A stretch of 64,000 bases of DNA from CAWCAW01 sp963714125 (lineage in GTDB: Bacteria; Actinomycetota; Acidimicrobiia; Acidimicrobiales; UBA8190), in contig OY970234.1 in NCBI GenBank assembly GCA_963714125.1, forward strand, positions 496,001-560,000, given 5' to 3'. The notes below the pieces were generated by a model. The model worked only from the letters and a program-made list of their open reading frames with translations. It did no database searches and had not been told where the DNA came from. A program made the position numbers and the translations under genes. Below, in pieces: positions 9,186 through 17,980 of this stretch. The number at the start of each line of letters is the position of its first letter. The stretch's first letter is position 1.

Positions 9186-10322
9186 ATGAGCGATCAGACC
9201 GAGAGCCGCCTCGACGCCGCCTGGAAGGTGTGGATAGACGCCCAGGAGGCCGCCATCGAAACGGTGCGAAGCGCCGAAGGCGTGCCGCGCACGGTGACGG
9301 ACCTTGCCGAGGGCTACCGCTGGGTCACTCGCCTCAGTTCGTTGGCCCAGGAATGGTTCATCGAGAAGTCCGACCCGCTCCATCCTCAGCTGTTTCAGTC
9401 CCAGAGCGAGTATCGCAAACTGCTGGTCGACAATCCTGACGTTCGCTATGCGTTTTGCGCACTCGACGAGACAAGGACGTACCGTTTAACGGGGACCCGC
9501 GGCCACGCCGCGTACGTAGGATTGACCTTCGGCACGCCGGTGGGCAAAGGCGCCGTCGGCGGCCGGACGGGCACCACCGTGCAGACACATTTGGACGAAT
9601 TCGAGTTGGGGCTCAACGGCGAGGTCGACATCCTGATCGCACCCGCTGACAAGATGCCTGACCCGCCGCCGAAGAACTCGATCATCCTCGTTCCTGGAAC
9701 GGGCCAACTCGCCGTACGAGAGACCTTTTTCGATCGTCAGCACGACTCGCCGGCTGAGCTTCGCATCGATCTGGCGGGCGATGTCCCACCTCCTGTGCTG
9801 GGGGTCGAGGAGCTTGCGGCCAAGATGGAGTTCGCCGGAATGTTCGTGCAGTTCGTGGCCGCCACGGCGGTAAGCATGTGGCGCGACACGGAGTCGCATA
9901 TCAACACGTTCGGCGGTACCTCCGGTGCCGACCACGTGGCCGCGCAAGAGGACGAGATACGCTCACACAGCAACGCCGAGATGACCTACCACGGGGCACG
10001 ATGGGTCCTAGGCCAAGGCGAGGCGCTGGTTGTCACCGTGCACAATCCGGAGAACAGCTTCCTGTATTGGGGTCTCACCACCACCACGGCATGGATGGAG
10101 AGCCTCGACTACCGGTACACGACCACCAACCTCAATAACCATACGGCCGAGCGCAATGCCGATGGGGATTGGCAGCTTGTCATCTCGCCGACAGACCCGG
10201 GCCTTGCCAATTGGCTCGACACCGGGGGGCGGCGCGAGGGGTACATGATCGTGCGTTGGGTCCTGGCCGACCACCCTCCTCATCCGACGTGTCGACTGGT
10301 GCCAATCGACAGTTTGCGGTGA
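9186..10322 (+). CDS. DUF1214-like protein
   Basis: 378 residues from the ATG at 9186 (MSDQTESR). The C-terminal region LGQGEALVVTVHNPENSFLY, then RNADGDWQLVISPTDPG and NWLDTGGRREGYMIVRWVL, resembles the DUF1214 domain, which typically ends with a non-covalently related N-W-L-x-T/P-G motif and an R-W/L-Y strand. The N-terminal half is an alpha/beta region with no motif I can name. No catalytic residues are known for the family. No signal peptide is visible, so it is probably cytoplasmic. It converges with the sulfotransferase gene with only 10 bases between. Confidence 0.6.
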   Translation: MSDQTESRLDAAWKVWIDAQEAAIETVRSAEGVPRTVTDLAEGYRWVTRLSSLAQEWFIEKSDPLHPQLFQSQSEYRKLLVDNPDVRYAFCALDETRTYRLTGTRGHAAYVGLTFGTPVGKGAVGGRTGTTVQTHLDEFELGLNGEVDILIAPADKMPDPPPKNSIILVPGTGQLAVRETFFDRQHDSPAELRIDLAGDVPPPVLGVEELAAKMEFAGMFVQFVAATAVSMWRDTESHINTFGGTSGADHVAAQEDEIRSHSNAEMTYHGARWVLGQGEALVVTVHNPENSFLYWGLTTTTAWMESLDYRYTTTNLNNHTAERNADGDWQLVISPTDPGLANWLDTGGRREGYMIVRWVLADHPPHPTCRLVPIDSLR

Positions 10323-10332
10323 TGGCTGGACG

Positions 10333-11601
10333 TCAGACTTCGGACGCCACGCCGTAGCGCTGCTGGTAATCAGCGACCATGGCGCGGTGCTCGGCGAGGT
10401 CAAGGCCGCTGTCCTCGAAACGGTAGTTGTGCTCGCCCGGAGAACGACTTGAGTGCCGGGCGCCGATGTAGCTCTGCATTTGGTGGCGGGCGTCTTCCGC
10501 AAGTTCGAGGTCCCATTTGTCGTAGAGATGGGCCACGGTGGCGATGGGATCGGCCACGAGATCCTGATAGAGGACGTCGGCAATCTGTCCGTCGGGAAGA
10601 GAGCCTTCATCGCGTTCGGCCATGACGCCGTTCATCTGGAGTTCAAGCCCGAAGGAGAGGAATTCGATTAAGGCCTGGTGAGCAACCCGGTCCGAGTGCA
10701 TCCAATGAAGAGTGGCCATCGTGTCGGCAAGCGATCCCACCACACGCAGGGGGTCGCGGTGGGTGATGACGACATGGGCGTCAGGGTAGGTGGCGAACAC
10801 CAACGGAAGCGAGGACAAGTGCGAGGGAGCCTTCACGACCCAGCGCTCGGTGGGAGTGGACCATTGAAGGGTTTGCAGCATGCGGCGATGCCATTGGTAG
10901 ATCGGGGTCTGATCTTGCCCGCTCTTCCATATGGTGTAGCTGGGCACGTTGTACAGACCGGTGAACAGGTCAGTTGAGAACTGGTGAGCGAAGGCAAAGA
11001 TGCACTCGGTGGGGAGGTTCCCTCCGTTCTCGTGCATTGACGTAAAGGCGGGGACCATCTCGTCCATGAGCGTGATTTCGGCGTGGGTCAGTGCGGCCCA
11101 GTGCTCCGCAGTGGGCTCCTGGCTGCCAGAAGATAAAGGTCCGGGCGCGGCTCCGGGCACGGTGTGCACGAGCTCCCACAAAAGCGGAGGCCGATTGGCC
11201 GGGTCACAGGCCAACAGCTCATGGAGCAAAGTCGTACCGGAACGGCCGAGCCCGGTGACGATGATCGGGGCTCGAACAACCTCACTGTCGATGCCTGGTT
11301 CTCGCTGCCACAGGTCGATGAGTCGCAAGCGATTTTGCAGGATCAGTTGTAGCTCGGCCCTCGCTCGGATTCTCCCCGCCAGGTGGAGCTCAGCCTCATC
11401 GTCGAGGGCCTGGCACAGACGCTCGAGCGGCTCGCGAAACCAGTCGTCACCGACATCGTGCAATCGGCTTGCCGCCGAGGCGGCCGTCAGAAGATCGTCG
11501 GCCCGCAGTGAGACGAGGGAACGGCCGTCGTCGCCCAGACCCTGACCGAATGCCACCAACTTCTCGACCCACGGAGCGCGCGGAGGGGGGACCCAACCCA
11601 T
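10333..11601 (-). CDS. Sulfotransferase-family protein
   Basis: 422 residues. The PAPS-binding 5'-phosphosulfate loop is clear: APIIVTGLGRSGTTLLHELL around residue 130. Further family features are WVVKAPSHLSSLPLVFATYP (the strand and helix after the loop) and HVVITHRDPLRVVGSLADTM, which carries the 3'-phosphate-binding Arg/Ser. It matches bacterial Sulfotransfer_3 proteins that transfer sulfate from PAPS to lipids, glycans or small molecules. The first about 100 residues are a family-typical helical N-terminus. No transmembrane helix. Substrate cannot be assigned. Confidence 0.87.
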   Translation of the reverse strand: MGWVPPPRAPWVEKLVAFGQGLGDDGRSLVSLRADDLLTAASAASRLHDVGDDWFREPLERLCQALDDEAELHLAGRIRARAELQLILQNRLRLIDLWQREPGIDSEVVRAPIIVTGLGRSGTTLLHELLACDPANRPPLLWELVHTVPGAAPGPLSSGSQEPTAEHWAALTHAEITLMDEMVPAFTSMHENGGNLPTECIFAFAHQFSTDLFTGLYNVPSYTIWKSGQDQTPIYQWHRRMLQTLQWSTPTERWVVKAPSHLSSLPLVFATYPDAHVVITHRDPLRVVGSLADTMATLHWMHSDRVAHQALIEFLSFGLELQMNGVMAERDEGSLPDGQIADVLYQDLVADPIATVAHLYDKWDLELAEDARHQMQSYIGARHSSRSPGEHNYRFEDSGLDLAEHRAMVADYQQRYGVASEV

Positions 11602-11684
11602 CGGCCCCTAGCGTAGAGCACGGCGACGAATGTCGTACCTGCTGAAAGGCGGTGATCGAGTGGGTCAATCGTGCTCGACGCCCG

Positions 11685-13337
11685 TCATGGCGCGGACGTG
11701 GACTCGATGATGATGACACCTTCCCATGGCCCGAGATCGACCACGTTTTCAAAGGTCTTGACGTCGCGACCGGGATGGGAACTCATGGCGATCCGTGCCT
11801 CGCGACCCGCCAGGGGAATCTCGATCGAGGTATCCGAGAAATTCAGGGCCACGGTGGTGTGCGCGCCGCGGCGCCATACCCACGTCCCTTGTGGGGAGGG
11901 GAGCGATGCATACTCCCCTTGCGTCAGATCAGGATTCGTTCGGCGCAGTTCGATGAGCACGCGCACGAAGTTGAGCATGGACAGGGGTTCGCGGCGCTGA
12001 TCGGCGACGTTGCACGTCGAAGGATCGGAAACGGGAAGCCACGGTGTGGAACCTGGGCTGGTAAAGCCTCCATTGGGCGCGTTTTCCCATGGCATCGGCG
12101 TACGTTCGGGGTCGCGGCCCTTGTAGGCCGGCCAGAAGCGGAGGCCGACGGGATCGAGAAGTTGCTCCTTGGAAATGGGCGCGTCTTGCAGTCCGATCTC
12201 ATCGCCCTGATAGAGGACCGGTGTGCCCCGCAATGTGAGCAGCATCAATAGGGCCAGGCGCGCCTTGGCCGGGTCTCCGTCGGCCCACCGGGTGGCAAGG
12301 CGCGAGACGTCATGGTTCGATCCGGTCCATACCGGCCATGCCGAGGTGGGCAGGAGCGTTTCGGTCCGTTCGACGATGTCGCGAAGATCATCGGCGGCGA
12401 AGGCCGCCTCCAAGAACGGAAAGTCGAATCCGAGCTGCAATTCGTCATCGCCGTTGCCGTAGAACATGGCCAGAGGCTCCAGCTCGTCGACGCTGGTCTC
12501 GCCGAGAAGGAGTCGTGGTGGGTCGTAGCCGTTGGCCAGCTCACGCCAGCCCCGCAGGACGACGTGCACCTCGGGTTGATTGCTCGTTCGGAGCGGTCGC
12601 TGCCCCAGTAGCTGTACTCCCAACGGGTCGCTTTCGGTGGCGGGCGGGTTGTCTCGCAGAAGTGCGTCCTTGACGATCATGTGGCACACGTCGATGCGGA
12701 ATCCGGCCACGCCCCGATCCCACCAAAAACGAAGGATGTCATCGAACGCGCCGCGGACATCTGGGGACCACCAGTTCAAATCGGGTTGCTCGGGCAGGAA
12801 GTTGTGCAGGTAGAACTGGCCCGTTGTGTCGTCGAGGGTCCACGCCGGCCCTCCGAAGCAACTGATCCAGTTGTTGGGCACCGCACCATCGGGGCTGGGG
12901 TCTGCCCACACATACCAATCTCGATGGTCGGAGTCTCTCGACGATCGGGAGCCCACGAACCACGGGTGGCGATCGCTGGTGTGGTTCGGGACCAAGTCGA
13001 GGAGCACGCGGATGTCGCGACGGGCGGCGGCATCGATCAGTTCGTCGAGATCGTGCAATGTCCCGTAGACGGGCTGAACGTCTTGGTAGTTGGAGACGTC
13101 GTATCCCCAGTCGGCATTGGGGGACACCGTCACGGGACTCAACCAAATGCCGTCGACGCCAAGCCATGACAGGTAGTCGAGCTTGCCCAAAACGCCCCGC
13201 AGGTCGCCGACACCGTCGTCATTGGTGTCGGCGAACGAGCGAACGTACACCTGATAAAGCACCCCCGTCTGCCACCAACGGGGTGCTCCGGTGGGACCCA
13301 CCGTCGAAGATCCAGCTCGCTGACCCTTGGCGTTCAT
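11685..13337 (-). CDS. GH13 alpha-glucosidase/oligo-1,6-glucosidase-type
   Basis: 550 residues from the ATG at 13337 (MNAKGQRA). It is a complete glycoside hydrolase family 13 enzyme: VLYQVYVRSFADTNDDGVGD, LLDLVPNHTSDRHPWF (region I), GVAGFRIDVCHM with the nucleophile at about Asp216, LLLGETSV with the acid/base at about Glu280, and TGSNHDVSRL with the transition-state Asp at about 343. The domain order and the GDL and PNHTSDRHPWF motifs are those of alpha-glucosidases, oligo-1,6-glucosidases and trehalulose-type enzymes acting on short alpha-glucosides. No signal peptide, so the substrate is probably imported or internal. The C-terminal domain ends with LGPWEGVIIIES. The YihY gene starts divergently about 120 bases away. 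Confidence 0.9.
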   Translation of the reverse strand: MNAKGQRAGSSTVGPTGAPRWWQTGVLYQVYVRSFADTNDDGVGDLRGVLGKLDYLSWLGVDGIWLSPVTVSPNADWGYDVSNYQDVQPVYGTLHDLDELIDAAARRDIRVLLDLVPNHTSDRHPWFVGSRSSRDSDHRDWYVWADPSPDGAVPNNWISCFGGPAWTLDDTTGQFYLHNFLPEQPDLNWWSPDVRGAFDDILRFWWDRGVAGFRIDVCHMIVKDALLRDNPPATESDPLGVQLLGQRPLRTSNQPEVHVVLRGWRELANGYDPPRLLLGETSVDELEPLAMFYGNGDDELQLGFDFPFLEAAFAADDLRDIVERTETLLPTSAWPVWTGSNHDVSRLATRWADGDPAKARLALLMLLTLRGTPVLYQGDEIGLQDAPISKEQLLDPVGLRFWPAYKGRDPERTPMPWENAPNGGFTSPGSTPWLPVSDPSTCNVADQRREPLSMLNFVRVLIELRRTNPDLTQGEYASLPSPQGTWVWRRGAHTTVALNFSDTSIEIPLAGREARIAMSSHPGRDVKTFENVVDLGPWEGVIIIESTSAP

Positions 13338-13458
13338 GCCCCAATAGTGGCTGGCCGCCGACACCGAGTCCAACCACATTGTGCGGAGATGCCTGGGGAC
13401 CAATCAGCAGGCCGAAGCCCTGGATACGCCTCCCCGCCTATCGGGTAGAACGAGCGGT

Positions 13459-14439
13459 GTGAACCGGCTCGAGAAGGCTGTGCGAAGCATCGATGGGTTT
13501 CAGCAACGGCACCACATGCCCTCAGTGGTGTTCGGTGTCATCAAGAAATTCGGCGACGACAACGGCAGCAATCTGACAGCTCTCATCGCCTACTACGGCT
13601 TTCTCTCGCTCTTTCCGCTGCTGCTTATCCTTACGACTCTCGTGGGACTGCTCTTCTCCCATGATGCCGCTATGCAAAATCGCATTCTGCATTCGGCTCT
13701 CGGTCAATTCCCGATCGTGGGACAGCAAATCGCCGAGCACGGCGTGAAATCGTTGCACTCCGCCAGTGTGATCGGCCTTGTCGTGGGTCTTCTCGGCCTG
13801 ATTTGGGGATCGTTCGGCGTAAGTCAGGCTGCGCAGCGGGCTATGGCCGAAGTATGGAACGTGCCCGGGGTTATTCGTCCAGGATTTCTTCCTCGGCTTG
13901 GCCGCAGTATGGCGTTCTTGGTCCTCTTGGCTGTTGATGTCACGCTGACTACCTTTTTGGCCGGCCTGGTGACGATCGGCCATGGAGCGCTCTGGTTCCA
14001 GATCCTGGCGGGGCTGGCAGGCCTGGCGGCAAACGTGGCGTTGTACGTAGTTGGCTTTCGCATCCTCACGCCCAAATCAATCAGTACGAACCTGCTATTT
14101 CCGGGAGCCGTTCTTGCCGGCATCGGATGGACCGTGCTGCAAGGGTTTGGCACCCTGCTCGTGGGCCACACCCTTCGGCATGCCAGCCAGACCTACGGGT
14201 ACTTCGGAAGCGTTATCGGACTGATTTCCTTTCTGTACCTGGCGGCGGAGGTTTCTGTCTATTCGGCTGAAATGAATGTGGTGCGAGCCCGGCGTCTCTA
14301 CCCTCGAAGCCTGGCGCCGCCGCCACTGACGGCTGCGGACAAGGAAGTCCTCAGTGCCGTGGCCGCCGAAGGCGAGAGGCGCCCCGAAGAGCGCGTGCAT
14401 GTGGAGTTTGTATCGCCTGTCGAAGGCAAAGAGACTTAG
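13459..14439 (+). CDS. YihY/virulence factor BrkB family membrane protein
   Basis: 326 residues from the GTG at 13459 (VNRLEKAV); the longer open frame from 13381 would overlap the promoter of the divergent glucosidase. The family core LTALIAYYGFLSLFPLLLIL begins near residue 40 and is followed by five more hydrophobic segments, with YGYFGSVIGLISFLYLAAEV near residue 245 and VSVYSAEMNVVRARRLYPRS at the end, both typical of YihY/BrkB. The family is of uncertain function; earlier annotation as ribonuclease BN is known to be wrong. The cytoplasmic C-terminal tail is charged. Confidence 0.88.
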   Translation: MNRLEKAVRSIDGFQQRHHMPSVVFGVIKKFGDDNGSNLTALIAYYGFLSLFPLLLILTTLVGLLFSHDAAMQNRILHSALGQFPIVGQQIAEHGVKSLHSASVIGLVVGLLGLIWGSFGVSQAAQRAMAEVWNVPGVIRPGFLPRLGRSMAFLVLLAVDVTLTTFLAGLVTIGHGALWFQILAGLAGLAANVALYVVGFRILTPKSISTNLLFPGAVLAGIGWTVLQGFGTLLVGHTLRHASQTYGYFGSVIGLISFLYLAAEVSVYSAEMNVVRARRLYPRSLAPPPLTAADKEVLSAVAAEGERRPEERVHVEFVSPVEGKET

Positions 14440-14588
14440 GGCCAGTCCAGCCACTCGCGGCGGGTTGGGCGTAACGCACGATTGTTGGCGCGTTGGTTAT
14501 CTTCACATCGAAACGGGTAACGAGGCACTTGAGCACGGCCGGAACGCCACTCGTTCGCGGACGACGTTGATCAGGAGACGAGAAGACG

Positions 14589-14945
14589 GTGGTTGACCCG
14601 GAGTTGAGAGTAACGGTTGACCTCCTGGCTGATCTGACTGACGCGTCGTTGGTCATGAAGGTGTGTGGAGAAATCGATATCCAGAGTGCGGCCATATTGG
14701 CGGAGCACTTGGAGTCGGCCCTGGATCAGGGGCACGCGACCATCGATGTCGACTTCAGTGAAGTGACATTTCTGGACTCGACCGGCCTGAGCGTGCTGAT
14801 CGGGGCCTTGGCTCGGTGCCAAGCGGCTGGAGGCGAACTCCGAGTCCTGTCGCCACGGCCGAATGTGCGCAGGGTTCTCGAGATCACGGGCCTCATTGAG
14901 GCGTTCCACCTGGGCGGTGGTGGGGCCGCCCCTGGTCCCGAGTAG
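14589..14945 (+). CDS. STAS-domain anti-anti-sigma factor (first copy)
   Basis: 118 residues from a GTG at 14589 with gagacgagaaga upstream. It is a single STAS domain: KVCGEIDIQSAAILAEHLE, then VDFSEVTFLDSTGLSVLIGA, where the Ser of LDSTGL is the usual phosphorylation site of SpoIIAA/RsbV proteins. Unphosphorylated STAS proteins bind the anti-sigma kinase and free the sigma factor. It opens a cluster with a MEDS-HATPase protein, a second STAS protein, an RsbW-like kinase, a SigF-type sigma factor and a PP2C phosphatase. The last residues are Gly/Pro-rich. Confidence 0.88.
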   Translation: MVDPELRVTVDLLADLTDASLVMKVCGEIDIQSAAILAEHLESALDQGHATIDVDFSEVTFLDSTGLSVLIGALARCQAAGGELRVLSPRPNVRRVLEITGLIEAFHLGGGGAAPGPE

Positions 14946-14989
14946 CGGGTCGCTGTTTTGGTTAGGGGCCGGCCGGCTGGGGTAAGGAA

Positions 14990-15196
14990 ATGGAACACGT
15001 TGCACTCCGGTCGAGATTCGACCTCGATGGTGAAGGAACCAGCATGGACCCCGTCATTGTCAGAGCGTCCCGAGCAGCGGCTTTCCGGGGAGCTCCAGGC
15101 GGCGCCATGCCGGCGAGAGACACCGGTGAGCGACAAAGCTCTGGCTGGGAGCGTGGCCGGAAGCCTCGAGCGACGCCGGAGCTGGCGATCCGATGA
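14990..15196 (+). CDS. Candidate small ORF overlapping the MEDS-HATPase gene start
   Basis: 68 codons with a very good ribosome binding site (gtaaggaa) directly before the ATG, and a TGA that overlaps the next start as ATGA, the form expected for translational coupling. The peptide (MEHVALRSRFDLDGEGTSMD...) has no recognisable domain and its composition (many Arg, Ala, Gly) is not clearly coding. Another frame is also open across this stretch. It could be a real small regulator of the stress module or simply the leader of the downstream gene. Confidence 0.3.
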   Translation: MEHVALRSRFDLDGEGTSMDPVIVRASRAAAFRGAPGGAMPARDTGERQSSGWERGRKPRATPELAIR

Positions 15197-16143
15197 GCGC
15201 CGCCGTGTCCATCGATGTCGGCGAGAGGAATGGTTTTTCGCATCAGGCCTTCTTCTATGCCGGCGACGACGAGTTCGTCCTGGGTGCCATGGCGTTCTTG
15301 CGTGCGTCGATCGTTGCGTCCGAGCCGGTTCTGGTTGTTGTCAGCGCTCGGAAGATCGACCTCTTGAGAGAGCAGCTCGGTGCTCACCATGAAGCCGTGA
15401 CATTCGCCGATATGGATCAGGTTGGCACAAATCCGGCTCGGATAATCCCGGCCTGGGCCGAGTTTGCCAACGAACACGGCGATCGCCCGTTGCGCGGCAT
15501 CGGCGAGCCCATCTGGGCTGAGCGCGGCGCTGATGAGCTTGAGGAGTGCCAGCGTCACGAAGGGCTCTTGAATATCGCCTTTGCCGACAGCGTCGATTTC
15601 ACCTTGATGTGTCCTTACGACACAACCACCCTCCCCGACGATGTGATTGACCAGGCGCGTCGAACGCACCCATGGCTCCGGCGAGGCACCACATGTCACG
15701 CCAGCGACTCCTATCCCGCGATGAGCGAGTTCTGTGCGCCTTCGTCTCAGCCTCTGCCCGAGCCGCCACCATCGTGCGTCGTGTTCGCATTTGAGATGAG
15801 GCTCTTGGGGCGGGTGCGCTCCCTGGTGTGTCAGGAGGCACTTGACTCGGGTTTCAGCCCGGTGCGGGTGGCCGACGCGGTGATCTCGGTCAACGAGTTG
15901 ACTTCCAACAGCATCCGGCACGCCGGCGGATCGGGAGTGCTGCGGATCTGGCGCTCTGGGGACTCCTTGGTGTGTGAGGTATCCGACGTGGGTTTTCTCG
16001 ACACTCCTCTGGCCGGCAGGGTTCGCCCCACCACCTGTTCTGCGGGGGGGCGCGGACTCTGGATTGTGAATCAGTTGTGTGAGCTCGTACAGGTCAGGTC
16101 CTCGCCCGCGGGAACGATGGTTCGTGTCCATATGCGCCGGTGA
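15193..16143 (+). CDS. RsbA-like regulator: MEDS sensory domain plus HATPase
   Basis: 316 residues. The N-terminal about 170 residues are a MEDS (DcmR-type) domain: HQAFFYAGDDEFVLGAMAFL, RGIGEPIWAE and LMCPYDTTTLPDDVIDQARR. The C-terminal about 130 residues are a GHKL HATPase: AVISVNELTSNSIRHAGGSG (N box), VCEVSDVGF (G1) and GGRGLWIVNQLCE (G2). This arrangement is known in actinobacterial anti-sigma regulators with MEDS input. It probably acts as a kinase of one of the two neighbouring STAS proteins, linking an unknown signal to the sigma factor. It lies between the two STAS genes. Confidence 0.88.
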   Translation: MSAAVSIDVGERNGFSHQAFFYAGDDEFVLGAMAFLRASIVASEPVLVVVSARKIDLLREQLGAHHEAVTFADMDQVGTNPARIIPAWAEFANEHGDRPLRGIGEPIWAERGADELEECQRHEGLLNIAFADSVDFTLMCPYDTTTLPDDVIDQARRTHPWLRRGTTCHASDSYPAMSEFCAPSSQPLPEPPPSCVVFAFEMRLLGRVRSLVCQEALDSGFSPVRVADAVISVNELTSNSIRHAGGSGVLRIWRSGDSLVCEVSDVGFLDTPLAGRVRPTTCSAGGRGLWIVNQLCELVQVRSSPAGTMVRVHMRR

Positions 16144-16274
16144 GCAGGCAGTTTTGATGCTCCCGGGGTCCGTCTCCAGATACCGGAGGTTCGTAAGGCG
16201 AACGGTTCGTCACCGGCTGCTTTGGGCATGACCTGGGAGCCTGGGGAGGCTCGACCAGGTCCCGGCCCCGAGGA

Positions 16275-16637
16275 ATGGCGACACAGGTGATGACAAAAGG
16301 ACCATCTGACGCGACCGTCGCCGAGCAACCCGCCGGGTCCGTGCTCGATCCCACAGGTCAGCTCGACATGGCGTCCGCTCCCCAGGTGAGGGCCGAGCTC
16401 GCAGAGTTCATCGGCGCCGACGGGCGGAACTTCGTCGTCGACCTCGGTAAGGGCGGGTTCGTAGACTTGAGCGGTCTAGGCGTACTGATAGGCGCCCGCA
16501 AAGAAGTGCGACAACTGGGAGGGGAGATCCGAGTGGTGGTGCAGCCACAGATCAAGACGATGTTCGAGCCGGCGCGTCTGGGTGAGGTTTTTACGTTTGT
16601 GCCTCCAACGAACGAAACCGAAACGGTGAAGCTATGA
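16275..16637 (+). CDS. STAS-domain anti-anti-sigma factor (second copy)
   Basis: 120 residues from the ATG at 16275; gagga abuts that ATG, so the in-frame ATG at 16290 may be the true start. The STAS core is VLDPTGQLDMASAPQVRAEL and VVDLGKGGFVDLSGLGVLIG, where the Ser of DLSGL occupies the phosphorylation position. Its stop overlaps the next start as ATGA, so it is translationally coupled to the RsbW-like kinase, its most likely binding partner. Confidence 0.87.
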   Translation: MATQVMTKGPSDATVAEQPAGSVLDPTGQLDMASAPQVRAELAEFIGADGRNFVVDLGKGGFVDLSGLGVLIGARKEVRQLGGEIRVVVQPQIKTMFEPARLGEVFTFVPPTNETETVKL

Positions 16638-17089
16638 CCAACCTCTCGTCCCTGCCGGGTATGACCGGGGCCACCACGACCAAGCGCGTTGAACTGACGC
16701 TGGCCGCGGATGCAGAGATGCTTGTTCTGGCGCGCATGACCGGAACGGCAGTGGCGGCTCAAGCCAAGTTTGATTATGAACAGATTGAGGATGTCAGGTT
16801 AGCCGTGGATGAGTTGTGCATCCGCCTTGTGAATTCAGGAAACGGGCCCGGCCGCATCAACGTGGTGTTCCAATGGGATGACCACGGCACGTTGGAGGTG
16901 ATGGGCACGCTCGTCCCCGACGAGGAGCATTCCACCAACGGCCAGAGTCCGCGAATCCCTCGCCAGGACCGGTCTTTCGAGCTCTCCGAGCGCATTCTCG
17001 ATGCGCTCGTCGATGATCGCGGCAGCGATGTGGTGGGTGGAGTGCACCGAGAGTGGCTTTGCCTCCGACGCAAGGTACATCCCACGTGA
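16634..17089 (+). CDS. RsbW-like anti-sigma factor (GHKL kinase)
   Basis: 151 residues, coupled by ATGA overlaps to the genes on both sides. The N-terminal strand VELTLAADAEMLVLARMTG and the N-box region YEQIEDVRLAVDELCIRLVN are typical of SpoIIAB/RsbW kinases, which bind a SigF/SigB-type sigma factor and phosphorylate the STAS antagonist. The usual N-box Asn that coordinates Mg is not obvious: the motif reads DELCIRLV rather than E-x-x-x-N, and the G1/G2 glycine motifs are weak. It may bind the sigma factor with reduced or absent kinase activity. Confidence 0.8.
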   Translation: MTNLSSLPGMTGATTTKRVELTLAADAEMLVLARMTGTAVAAQAKFDYEQIEDVRLAVDELCIRLVNSGNGPGRINVVFQWDDHGTLEVMGTLVPDEEHSTNGQSPRIPRQDRSFELSERILDALVDDRGSDVVGGVHREWLCLRRKVHPT

Positions 17090-17844
17090 TGACTGCCGAT
17101 GCGGGCCAGCGTGAGGGTCTCAGGCGGAAGTTCGCAGAGTTGGCGCGCCAAGACGATGATGAGCTCCGCTCAGAGCTCATCGAAGCGCATATCGGCTTGG
17201 CCGAATACCTGGCCCGTCGCTTCGTCTACCGGGGCGAACCCTACGACGACCTTGTTCAAGTCGCTTCGATCGCGCTCATAAAGGCCGTCGATCGATTCGA
17301 TCCGGACCGCGGCGTCGAGTTCACCACCTTCGCCACCAAAACGATCCTGGGGGAGCTCAAGCGCCACTTCCGGGACAAGGGATGGGCTATCCGTGCCCCC
17401 CGACGCCTGCAGGAGCTGTATTTGCAGCTCAATCAGTCCGTGGCGACGTTATCCCAACAGCTCAAGCGGTCGCCGACGATCGCCGAGCTCGCCGCTGACA
17501 CACGCGTCTCCGAAGAGCAGGTTCTCGAGGCGTTGGAGGCTGGCCAGTCGTATCGCTCGGCATCGCTGGATAGTGCTGAGCCCGATGAAGAAGGACTCGG
17601 GGCCCGCCTGGGCGCCGACGACAAAGATATGGGTGTCGTCGAATGGCGGGCCATACTCGAACCTCATGTGCAGGCGTTGCCCCAGCGGGAGCAGACCATC
17701 TTGCGGCTTCGCTTTGTCCACGGGTTGCCACAATCGGAGATCGCCGCTCGTATCGGGCTCAGCCAGATGCACGTATCGCGGCTGCTTGTGCGCAGCTTGG
17801 CCATGCTGCGGGAGCGCTTAGGCGAACTCGAAGACGACGTGTAG
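17089..17844 (+). CDS. SigF/SigB-type RNA polymerase sigma factor
   Basis: 251 residues from the ATG at 17089, which overlaps the anti-sigma stop (TGATG). Region 2 is YDDLVQVASIALIKAVDRFD followed by GVEFTTFATKTILGELKRHF; region 3 is LYLQLNQSVATLSQQLKRSP with the helix TIAELAADTRVSEEQVLEAL; region 4 ends LPQSEIAARIGLSQMHVSRL, the DNA-binding helix-turn-helix. This is the group-3 sigma class that controls general stress or sporulation genes in Gram-positive bacteria and is held in check by an RsbW kinase. Co-translation with its anti-sigma factor fits that model exactly. Confidence 0.93.
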   Translation: MTADAGQREGLRRKFAELARQDDDELRSELIEAHIGLAEYLARRFVYRGEPYDDLVQVASIALIKAVDRFDPDRGVEFTTFATKTILGELKRHFRDKGWAIRAPRRLQELYLQLNQSVATLSQQLKRSPTIAELAADTRVSEEQVLEALEAGQSYRSASLDSAEPDEEGLGARLGADDKDMGVVEWRAILEPHVQALPQREQTILRLRFVHGLPQSEIAARIGLSQMHVSRLLVRSLAMLRERLGELEDDV

Positions 17845-17852
17845 GGCCTAGG

Positions 17853-17876
17853 GCGCCATAGCGGCGCTCATGGCGC
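17853..17876 (+). terminator. Hairpin after the sigma factor gene
   Basis: GCGCCAT and ATGGCGC form a perfect 7-bp stem around a 10-base loop, starting 9 bases after the sigma factor stop. There is no T-run, so it may be a weak terminator or an mRNA-stabilising hairpin separating the sigma operon from the phosphatase gene. Confidence 0.4.
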
Positions 17877-17980
17877 AGAGGCTTAGCAGGATGATTCTTG
17901 CTAGGGTGCGCAGGACACGACGGCCTGGAGTGGAAGCGATCCGGCTGCCACATCCCGCTGTTGCTGTGGGGTAAGGAAGC

